From the NCBI GenBank assembly GCA_017557345.1, contig JAFYZR010000070.1:1-64000 (forward strand): a stretch of 64,000 bases of DNA, in the 5' to 3' direction. Position numbers and translations under genes: made by a program. Source of the stretch: Paludibacteraceae bacterium (lineage in GTDB: Bacteria > Bacteroidota > Bacteroidia > Bacteroidales > Paludibacteraceae). Position 1 is the first letter of the stretch. Every line of letters starts with the position of its first letter. The notes below the pieces were generated by a model. That model saw only the letters and a list, made by a program, of their open reading frames with translations, did not search any database and was not told the DNA's origin. Of this stretch, positions 47,456-55,134 are shown in pieces.

Positions 47456-48622
47456 ATGCAAATAGCACAACGTATTCTTAAAATTGAAGCCTCGCAGAGT
47501 CTGGTTATGGCTGCTCGTGCGAAGGCAATGCAAGCCGCTGGTGTGGACGTGGTTAGCATGTCTTTAGGCGAACCCGATATGGACACGCCAAAACATGTGC
47601 GTCTGGCGGCACAGGAAGCTATCGATAACCATTGGTCGCATTATGGACCGGTTGCCGGTATTTCGGCGCTTCGGGAAGAGGTAGCCGCTTATCAGAACAG
47701 ATTGGCCGGCAATGCTATTCCTTGGATAGCAGAGGATGTGTTGGTCTCAGCAGGTGCGAAAATGGCCATCTTCAATGCTATTCATGCGGTCATTAACCCG
47801 GGAGACGAGGTGATTATTCCCATGCCTAGTTGGGTGAGTTACAGCGAAATGGTCAAACTGGCAGAAGGAGTTGTTGTACCCGTTGAGACAAAGTTTGAGG
47901 ATCGCTATTGCCTGACGCCCGAACAGTTGAGAAAAGTGCTGACAAAAAAGACCCGCATGATCATTCTTTGCTCGCCGAATAACCCGACTGGCAGTATTTA
48001 TAGTGCGGAAGAACTGGAGGGATTAGTGAATGTCTTGCGGGATTTCCCGGAAGTATTTATCTTGTCTGATGAGATATATAACGAATTGATTTATAATCAA
48101 TCGCAGACAACTTTATCGCATTTCCCGGATTTGGCTGAGCGTTTGATCATTATTAACGGAGTAAGCAAAGCTTACGCGATGACCGGCTATCGTATCGGAT
48201 GGCTGTTGTCTAAAAATAAAGCGTTTGTAAGCGCTTGTATTCGTTTGCAAGGACAAATGGTCACCTGCGCTACGATGATCGCGCAGAAAGCCGCGGAAAT
48301 GGCCTTAGCGGGCGATCAGAATTGCGTGGAGAGCATGCGAAATATTTTTGCTTCGCGACGCAAGCTGATTTGTGAGCTGGCAGCTGACATTCCGGGACTG
48401 AAATTCCATGAACCGGATGGCGCTTTCTATCTCTTTCCTGATGTCAGCGCTTGGGGAACGGGCGATGAAGTAGCGGAACGGTTGTTGGAAGAGGCGCATG
48501 TGGCTGTTGTTTCCGGCTCTGCCTTCGGTTGTCCGTCTTGCATTCGGCTGTCGTACGCGATTAGCGAAGAGCAGATACGAGAGGCCATGGCGCGTATTAA
48601 GGCTTTGTTAACCAATTATTAA
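47456..48622 (+). CDS. Aspartate aminotransferase-type class I aminotransferase
   Basis: A 388-residue PLP enzyme of class I/II. SLGEPDMDTPKHV near residue 36, the substrate-binding SPNNPTGSIYS near 177, LSDEIYNELIY and the PLP lysine in NGVSKAYAMTGYRIGW near 235 are visible. It probably makes aspartate from oxaloacetate and glutamate. Its position 11 nt after purF suggests it supplies aspartate to PyrB, PurC and PurA, all encoded in the same run (inference). Other amino acceptors are possible. Confidence 0.9.
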   Translation: MQIAQRILKIEASQSLVMAARAKAMQAAGVDVVSMSLGEPDMDTPKHVRLAAQEAIDNHWSHYGPVAGISALREEVAAYQNRLAGNAIPWIAEDVLVSAGAKMAIFNAIHAVINPGDEVIIPMPSWVSYSEMVKLAEGVVVPVETKFEDRYCLTPEQLRKVLTKKTRMIILCSPNNPTGSIYSAEELEGLVNVLRDFPEVFILSDEIYNELIYNQSQTTLSHFPDLAERLIIINGVSKAYAMTGYRIGWLLSKNKAFVSACIRLQGQMVTCATMIAQKAAEMALAGDQNCVESMRNIFASRRKLICELAADIPGLKFHEPDGAFYLFPDVSAWGTGDEVAERLLEEAHVAVVSGSAFGCPSCIRLSYAISEEQIREAMARIKALLTNY

Positions 48623-48636
48623 ATTCTACTGACTCA

Positions 48637-49272
48637 ATGAAAGTCCATTTTATTCCGTTTATGGCGGAGTCTGTTTTTGCAGGCATACTCATTAGTATTG
48701 CCGGATGGGGTTTTCTTGCCAATCCTGTAATAGGGATGTTTTTGTTCTGCGTCGGATTGCTTGCAGTGGTCAAATACCGTGCTCGTTTATACACCGGAAC
48801 TGCCGGTTTTATCACGGGATGGGCGGATATCCTTCCGCTTGTACTGATTTTGCTTGGCAATATCATCGGCTGTTTGGCTGTCGCAGCTGTTTCTTTGTTT
48901 TCGCCTTTGGCATTATCGGAAGCGGCTGATGGTATTATCACGGCCAGGCTACGCGTAGGATGGCTTGGAACAGGATTACTGGCTATCGGTTGCGGATTAT
49001 TGATGTCGTTGGCAGTAGATTTCGCAAGACGTAACAAGGATTTCTCTGATTGGTTACCTTTATTGTTTGCTGTGCCGGCCTTTATCCTTTGCGGTTTCCC
49101 GCACTGTGTGGCCGATGCGTTTTACTGCTGTGTGTATCTGCTGAATGCTTCCGAGGTCGCCTGGGGAAGTCTGGCTGCGTATTATGGAGCTATTGTACTG
49201 GGCAATTTTATCGGCTGCAATGTATATCGATTATGTAAATTGCAAACAATGGCTATTTTCAATCGCTCTTAA
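48637..49272 (+). CDS. Formate/nitrite transporter family protein
   Basis: A 211-residue integral membrane protein with about six hydrophobic segments. PFMAESVFAGILISIAGWGF at the start, YTGTAGFI, and the two-helix break regions GFPHCVADAFYCC (family central His) and VLGNFIGCNVY match the FocA/NirC fold. It is shorter than typical members (about 260-290), mostly in loops and tails. Position at the end of a run that contains formate-using PurT makes formate the likely substrate (inference). Nitrite or another small anion is possible. Repeat A starts 7 nt after the stop codon. Confidence 0.85.
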   Translation: MKVHFIPFMAESVFAGILISIAGWGFLANPVIGMFLFCVGLLAVVKYRARLYTGTAGFITGWADILPLVLILLGNIIGCLAVAAVSLFSPLALSEAADGIITARLRVGWLGTGLLAIGCGLLMSLAVDFARRNKDFSDWLPLLFAVPAFILCGFPHCVADAFYCCVYLLNASEVAWGSLAAYYGAIVLGNFIGCNVYRLCKLQTMAIFNRS

Positions 49273-49278
49273 GGGGAA

Positions 49279-49366
49279 ATGTTCAATTTTACGGGTCTTC
49301 GAGGTTTCATCGGTATTATGTCGAGGTTTTGACCTGATTTTTTCGCCCCAAAATGTTCAATTTTTC
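49279..49366. repeat. Dispersed repeat A, copy 2
   Basis: 88 bp matching 7997-8084 at 85 positions, again flanked by ATGTTCAATTTT direct repeats 74 nt apart. It lies between the formate-channel homologue and the promoter of the large secreted protein gene. The rest of 49367-49584 is AT-rich with nothing further visible except that promoter. Confidence 0.88.
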
Positions 49367-49512
49367 CTCAATCTAACCTATAAGTTTTTCGTAATATTAC
49401 GAAAGACTTTTTTTATTTGGGCAAATCGTTCTTAGCGCTGACAGAATGCGCCTTGCGGAGAAATATGCAAGACAAAACATTTTTGTTCCAAAATAAAATA
49501 TTCAGTATCATG

Positions 49513-49544
49513 ATTCTTTTTCAAAGAATAATTTGTACCTTTGC
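49513..49544 (+). promoter_or_regulatory. Promoter for the 49585 gene
   Basis: A TACCTTTGC -7 element at 49536 is clear; the -33 element at about 49513 is weak. The ATG is 41 nt downstream. Confidence 0.6.
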
Positions 49545-49584
49545 GCCACGATTAAGTTATTGATAATATTTAAATCTTGATACA

Positions 49585-52500
49585 ATGAGAAAACTATTCT
49601 CCATTTTAGTTGCCCTTTCTTTCAGTTTGCTTGCCGCAGCAAGTTCCGTCACCTATACCGCGGATAATACGTCCATTTTCCGCAATCCCGAGCGTGGCTT
49701 CACAGAAGAAATCGGAGGAGAAACTCAAATTTCCGACGCAAGTCCTTATCTTTTGGTAGGCGATGCCGAGGATTGGTATTTTGACGAAACGGGTGAACGC
49801 GAAACACAAACCCTTGTCGTGCTAATCTACTATCTGAACAATTACAGAAAAAAGGAATTATCCAATACCATGCTGGCTGGATTTGACGCGGATATGCAGG
49901 TATTGCGTGACAAAGGTTTCAAATGCATTCTTCGTTTCGCATATAACTGGAATAGCAAAACGGATGCTACATTAGAATATGTCAAGAAACATATCACAAA
50001 GCTGAAGCCCCATCTAAAAGACAACGCGGATGTTATATATGCTTTAGAAACCGGATTCGTTGGTCAATGGGGCGAGTGGTATTATACTAGTAATTTTACC
50101 CCAAATGAAAGTCAACACTTGACTGACGCCCGCCGTGTGGTAATTGACTCAATGCTATCCGCCTGTCCTTCAGACCGTTTCTTGCTGGTGCGCTATCCGA
50201 TGATTAAAAAGGAGTATTTTAATAGTACCACCGCATTAACATCCTCGCAAGCATTTACCGGAGTTCCCAAAGCGCGAATCGGTCATCACAATGATGCATT
50301 TTTGAATGCATATGGCAATGATGGAACCTATGTTAGTTGGGATGATGAAGATGAAGATTCACAAGAAGTAAGGCAATTTATTGCCGACGAAACACTCTAT
50401 GTGCCCAATGGCGGCGAAACCAACGTGGAAGATGATAATGACGAATATCCGAATTTATCAGAGACAGTTTATAGCCAGGCACCAAGCGAAATGAAAACCT
50501 ACCACTGGTCATTTTGTGGCTCGACATATGCGGAGCAGGTAACTCAAAAATGGCGCACCAGAAAAATTAATGGTGAATACATCTATAATATTCTTGACCG
50601 CAACATGGGTTATCGCTACCAACTGGTAAGCGGTACCTATTCCGACCAAGCAGCACCTGGCGGCTCGATGTCGGTAAATATGCAGATTAAGAATGTCGGC
50701 TATGCGCCGCTATATAACTTCCGTCGCGCTTATATTGTTCTGAAAAGCGGAAATAATACCTATCCTATTCAACTTTCTTCTGACCCGCGTCGCTGGTTAC
50801 CGGATGCTACTACTACCATCAATGAGACGTTAACGGTGCCTTCCAATGTTCCAAACGGTACGTACCAACTCTATCTGCATATGCCGGATACGGCTTATCG
50901 CTTGGCTGCAGATCCGCGTTTTGCTATCCGTTTTGCCAACAAACTTAATAACAATGATATCTGGGATTCTACATTAGGAATGAACAGTTTGGGCGCATCT
51001 ATTACCATCGCCAATGGCGGAGCTGCAACACCCACTCTTTCACTTTCTGCTAATTCAGTAAGTTTCGGAAATGCCACAGTTGGAAGCACAACAACTCGTA
51101 CTTTCACAGTTACGGGTGCTAATTTAACCAATAATGTAACTGTCAGCAGCAATAATGCGGTACTAACTGTTTCTCCAACCAGCATAACCAAAGCCAACGC
51201 GCAATCTGGCGCAACTGTTACATTATCACTCACACCGACTGCTACCGGCAGCGGAAGTGCTACGGTAACTGTGGCAAGTTCTGGCGCTACTTCGAAATCC
51301 GTAAGCGTAAGCTGGACTGGAACAAGCAGTGGCAGCGGTGGTGGCGGTGGTTCTTCGAATGCTATTGAACTGCCTGCTATACTGAATAAGGATAATAAAT
51401 CTGCCACAAGTGATGATACTTGGTGGGCAAACGATGCTACTTATTTCGATTTCGGTTCTACCGATGCAGAAAATACTTCACGCTATATTGAATGGAATGT
51501 ATATTTGCATTATCCTGGACAATATAATATATCGGCCATAGCCGGTTTCTTGAATGACGGTAATGCAGATGGATTCACATTGCAATTAGAACTAATTAGC
51601 GGAAACACTACCGTTAGCACTTTTACCGGAGACAACACATGGGCAACTGCCAATATCACATACACAACCAAATGGGATTTAAGTTCCATATCGGCAGGAG
51701 AATATACCATTCGTGCTAAAAATATAGCAGCATGGGAACAACCAAAACTGAAAAGTGTAACGCTTCAATATGATGGTGTGATTCCTACCGATCCTGATCC
51801 AGATCCTGACCCTGATCCAGACCCATCAGGTAATCAAGTAACCTATACAGTAGATAACTCCACTATTTTTGCTAACCCTGAACGTGGATTCTATTATCAT
51901 TACGAAAAAAAATTGACAACAAACTCGCCGTACGCAGTCAAAAATAATACAGGCTCAATAGATTCACATGCCGGACAAGCAGGGTCGTTAATCTTGATAG
52001 TATATTATTTAGATAATTTTAAAGACCAAGCCCTACCGCAAACCATTCTCAATGCCTTTGATGAAGATATGGCAGCGCTACGTAGCAAAGGCTTCAAATG
52101 TATCGTCCGTTATGCCTATACTGCATCCAATGCAAACGAGACAGCGGAAGATGCGCCTTGGGATATCGTAAAACAACATATTTCGCAACTTAAGCCAAAA
52201 TGGCAAGCAAATGCTGATGTTATCTTCTGCTTCCAGATAGGTTTCGTTGGCGCTTGGGGAGAATGGTACTACAGCAAGAACTTCGGAAATAAAGCTACAC
52301 AAATAAACACTAATCGTCGTTTAGTGGTTGATTCATTGTTGGCAGCTGTGCCTTCGGATCGCTGTATTTTGATTCGTACTCCGCTTTTCAAAACAAGCTA
52401 CATGGGCAGTACAGCACCACTGACAGAATCTGAAGCATACACCGGAACACCTAAATCGCGTATCGGTCACCATAACGATGCTTTCTTAAAGGTAGATTAT

Positions 52501-54591
52501 GGAGACGAGGGTACATATTCCGATACTGCGACACAAAAGCCTTATCTTGCACAAGAAACATTATATGTGCCGATTGGCGGTGAAACAAATGAGACAAATG
52601 AAACTGCAGCACAAACGAAAGCAGCTTATAATACTACTATCGCAGAAACAAGCCGACTTCACTACACCTTTGTTAATCAGGGATATTCTACAGCAATGAC
52701 AAATGTGTGGCGCAGTAATGGTGCATATGATGCACTTAGAAAGTGGTTGGGTTACCGCTATCAATTGTTGAACGGTACGTATTCTTCACAAGCAACTCCG
52801 GGCGGAGATATGTCAGTTTACATGCAGATCAAGAATGTGGGATTTGCACCGTTATACAATGAGCGTCCTGTATTTATTGTTCTGAAGAATAGTAGTCATA
52901 CATATCAAATCCAAATGGAAGTTGACCCGCGTACTTGGAAACCGAATGGTGTAGTTTCTACAGTCAGTGAGGTTCTGACATTACCGTCGAATATTGCTAC
53001 CGGTACTTATCAGTTATATCTATATCTGCCGGATAAATATGAAAATTTGCGGTCTGACTCTAGATATTCCGTACGTTTTGCTAATTCAAATATGTGGGAT
53101 TCTACGAATGGTTGGAATAGTTTGAATGCCAGCATCGTTATTACAAACACACCATCTACTCCCGCATTGACAGTAAGTCCGACTTCTGTCGCCTTCGGCA
53201 ATGTAATGAGATACTCCTCAGACACACGCAGTTTAACTGTAACCGGAACCAACTTAACCGGTAATGTGACCGTCAGCAGCAATAATGCCGCACTAACCGT
53301 ATCTCCAGCCACTATCTCTCAAGCAGATGCCACCAATGGCGCAACAGTTACCTTAACAGTAACTCCTACCGTTGAAGGAAACGGTAGTGCAACAGTCACT
53401 ATCGCAAGTAGCGGTGCTACCAACAAGACTGTTAACGTAACATGGAACGGAACTGCCGTTACGGGCTACGTAGAATTACCAAATACATTGAATAAGGTAA
53501 ATGTTGGTTCATATAGTGATAATATGGCCTGGTATGGGACCAATAATGATTATTTCAATATAGGAAACATGCACCAAGAGCGCTGGATGAAATGGAATGT
53601 CTATTTGAGTTATCCAGGAGAATATACCGTATCTGAAGCCGGCTATTATACCAATGGTCATAATTATACGCTACAACTCATTAATGGAAGTGATACGGTA
53701 TCCACATACACGACAGCAGCCACATATTCAACCGGAGATATTATTATCACTCAGACAGCTAAATGGAATTTAAGTAGTGTTCCGGCAGGTCTCTATACTT
53801 TGCTTGTAAAAAATGCAATGGAATGGGGAGAACCTAATTTGAAGAGTCTGACATTGGAATGCGAAGCACTTCTTACATCACATACTGTAACATGGAATGC
53901 TGCCACTAACGGAGGTACTTGTGCTACAGCAACATCTCAAATCCCTATCGGTGATGCTATAGGTACTTTGCCAACTGCTACTAAATCGGGATATATATTT
54001 ATTGGATGGTTCTCACAAGCCACGAATGGTTCGTTAATAAAGACCACAACTATTCCGTCAAGCAATGTGACCTATTATGCACAGTTCCTGCCTATCCCGC
54101 AGGTATCTGCACCTACGGTTGACCTGCCGAATACGCTTAATAAGGGCAATGTAGGATTGTACAGTGACAACATGGCATGGGAAGGAACTAATGATGAGAA
54201 CTTCGACTTCGCGACAGGAGGAACGAATCTTTATGGTTGGGCTGCATGGAGAGTTAATCTGCTCTACCCGGGTAGTTATACCGTAACAGAAGAAACCAAG
54301 TGCTCGAACCGCCATCAATATATCTTGCAATTATTCAATGGCAATACGCTGGTATCCGAGTATACCACAACAAAAGTGGATGCCAACACCGATTACCAGG
54401 TTTACGAACAGTCCACTCCGTGGGATTTAAGTAATCTGCCGGCAGGAAATTATGTACTGATGGTTCGAAATCCGTATGATTACAGTGAGCCGAAATTGAA
54501 ACGTATTACGCTTTTTACAGACGTTCCATGTTCTGCTACTATTACCGTTACTACCTCAGACAACACCAAAGGTACTGTTAGCATTCAATAA
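49585..54591 (+). CDS. Large secreted modular protein with two DUF4874/DUF4832-type catalytic-like units
   Basis: 1668 residues with a signal peptide (1-19). Two tandem copies of a unit with NPERGF at its start (residues about 35 and 763) and GFVGxWGEWYY (about 155 and 890) match DUF4874/DUF4832 architecture, thought to be glycosidase-like; activity unknown. Each is followed by an Ig-like domain (FGN...TxTGxNLTxNVTVSSNNA; about 490 and 1192) and an LPxxLNK module (about 592, 1295 and a third at 1511). An Asp-Pro repeat linker is near 734 and an InlB-type repeat near 1432. It ends abruptly at TVTTSDNTKGTVSIQ, with no T9SS sorting domain, just before a strong terminator; C-terminal truncation is likely. 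Confidence 0.9.
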   Translation: MRKLFSILVALSFSLLAAASSVTYTADNTSIFRNPERGFTEEIGGETQISDASPYLLVGDAEDWYFDETGERETQTLVVLIYYLNNYRKKELSNTMLAGFDADMQVLRDKGFKCILRFAYNWNSKTDATLEYVKKHITKLKPHLKDNADVIYALETGFVGQWGEWYYTSNFTPNESQHLTDARRVVIDSMLSACPSDRFLLVRYPMIKKEYFNSTTALTSSQAFTGVPKARIGHHNDAFLNAYGNDGTYVSWDDEDEDSQEVRQFIADETLYVPNGGETNVEDDNDEYPNLSETVYSQAPSEMKTYHWSFCGSTYAEQVTQKWRTRKINGEYIYNILDRNMGYRYQLVSGTYSDQAAPGGSMSVNMQIKNVGYAPLYNFRRAYIVLKSGNNTYPIQLSSDPRRWLPDATTTINETLTVPSNVPNGTYQLYLHMPDTAYRLAADPRFAIRFANKLNNNDIWDSTLGMNSLGASITIANGGAATPTLSLSANSVSFGNATVGSTTTRTFTVTGANLTNNVTVSSNNAVLTVSPTSITKANAQSGATVTLSLTPTATGSGSATVTVASSGATSKSVSVSWTGTSSGSGGGGGSSNAIELPAILNKDNKSATSDDTWWANDATYFDFGSTDAENTSRYIEWNVYLHYPGQYNISAIAGFLNDGNADGFTLQLELISGNTTVSTFTGDNTWATANITYTTKWDLSSISAGEYTIRAKNIAAWEQPKLKSVTLQYDGVIPTDPDPDPDPDPDPSGNQVTYTVDNSTIFANPERGFYYHYEKKLTTNSPYAVKNNTGSIDSHAGQAGSLILIVYYLDNFKDQALPQTILNAFDEDMAALRSKGFKCIVRYAYTASNANETAEDAPWDIVKQHISQLKPKWQANADVIFCFQIGFVGAWGEWYYSKNFGNKATQINTNRRLVVDSLLAAVPSDRCILIRTPLFKTSYMGSTAPLTESEAYTGTPKSRIGHHNDAFLKVDYGDEGTYSDTATQKPYLAQETLYVPIGGETNETNETAAQTKAAYNTTIAETSRLHYTFVNQGYSTAMTNVWRSNGAYDALRKWLGYRYQLLNGTYSSQATPGGDMSVYMQIKNVGFAPLYNERPVFIVLKNSSHTYQIQMEVDPRTWKPNGVVSTVSEVLTLPSNIATGTYQLYLYLPDKYENLRSDSRYSVRFANSNMWDSTNGWNSLNASIVITNTPSTPALTVSPTSVAFGNVMRYSSDTRSLTVTGTNLTGNVTVSSNNAALTVSPATISQADATNGATVTLTVTPTVEGNGSATVTIASSGATNKTVNVTWNGTAVTGYVELPNTLNKVNVGSYSDNMAWYGTNNDYFNIGNMHQERWMKWNVYLSYPGEYTVSEAGYYTNGHNYTLQLINGSDTVSTYTTAATYSTGDIIITQTAKWNLSSVPAGLYTLLVKNAMEWGEPNLKSLTLECEALLTSHTVTWNAATNGGTCATATSQIPIGDAIGTLPTATKSGYIFIGWFSQATNGSLIKTTTIPSSNVTYYAQFLPIPQVSAPTVDLPNTLNKGNVGLYSDNMAWEGTNDENFDFATGGTNLYGWAAWRVNLLYPGSYTVTEETKCSNRHQYILQLFNGNTLVSEYTTTKVDANTDYQVYEQSTPWDLSNLPAGNYVLMVRNPYDYSEPKLKRITLFTDVPCSATITVTTSDNTKGTVSIQ

Positions 54592-54608
54592 ATTCTCATT
54601 TTAGATAA

Positions 54609-54648
54609 TAAAGAAACGACTTGCTTTTATGCAGGTCGTTTCTTTTGT
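54609..54648. terminator. Bidirectional hairpin terminator
   Basis: AAAGAAACGAC plus TTGC pairs with GCAGGTCGTTTCTTT around a 6-nt loop, flanked by A and T runs, so it could act on both strands. It lies between the convergent 49585 and 54627 genes and overlaps the end of the latter. Confidence 0.88.
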
Positions 54649-55121
54649 TGGCAGGCTAATCGAACTATATATCCTATTGCCATTAGAAGTAATAGCCACC
54701 ATCCTTCACCTATCGGCAACTGGTGTTGTCCTCCGTTACCTCCACCGGGATCAGGTGTTGGCGGAGGAGGCGAACCGGCGCGAAGCGCTGTTGGTTCGAT
54801 ATCTTCCACCGAAATTCTTTGATAAGCAGAGATACCTGCTATTCCGGTATATGTCGATTTGGTAGTAGAGTTATGACTTTTTTTGTCATAAGATGAGGAT
54901 TTGCTATCAAAGAGTCCATTTCCATATACCGTTCTTTGCGGAGATATAGAATTTCCAAGCGGACTCATCGTCCTGCCGGAAGTTTGTACCGTACGCGTCA
55001 TGGGTTGACCGAACGCAGACATAGAAGAATAATCAGTCGTTAAGAACGATTGTGCCTTCATGCCTCCGGGAGCGGTCAGCATCCAAAGAGCAATAACTAT
55101 ATGTAAAGGTCTTCTTTTCAA
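54627..55121 (-). CDS. Exported protein with C-terminal membrane anchor, unknown function
   Basis: 164 residues. The N-terminus (IVIALWMLTAPGGMKAQ) is a signal peptide. The middle is Ser/Thr-rich, then comes a proline run (SPPPPTPDPGGG). LPIGEG precedes one transmembrane segment (about residues 140-156) with a basic tail QQKKRPA. It has no domain I recognise. Small exported Bacteroidales proteins with this Pro-rich, P[IL]G[DE]G-then-TM ending accompany T9SS cargo genes, to my recollection. It starts 13 nt after the T9SS cargo gene at 55135, so it is co-transcribed with it. Confidence 0.72.
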   Translation of the reverse strand: MKRRPLHIVIALWMLTAPGGMKAQSFLTTDYSSMSAFGQPMTRTVQTSGRTMSPLGNSISPQRTVYGNGLFDSKSSSYDKKSHNSTTKSTYTGIAGISAYQRISVEDIEPTALRAGSPPPPTPDPGGGNGGQHQLPIGEGWWLLLLMAIGYIVRLACQQKKRPA

Positions 55122-55134
55122 ACCTATCTCTCTA

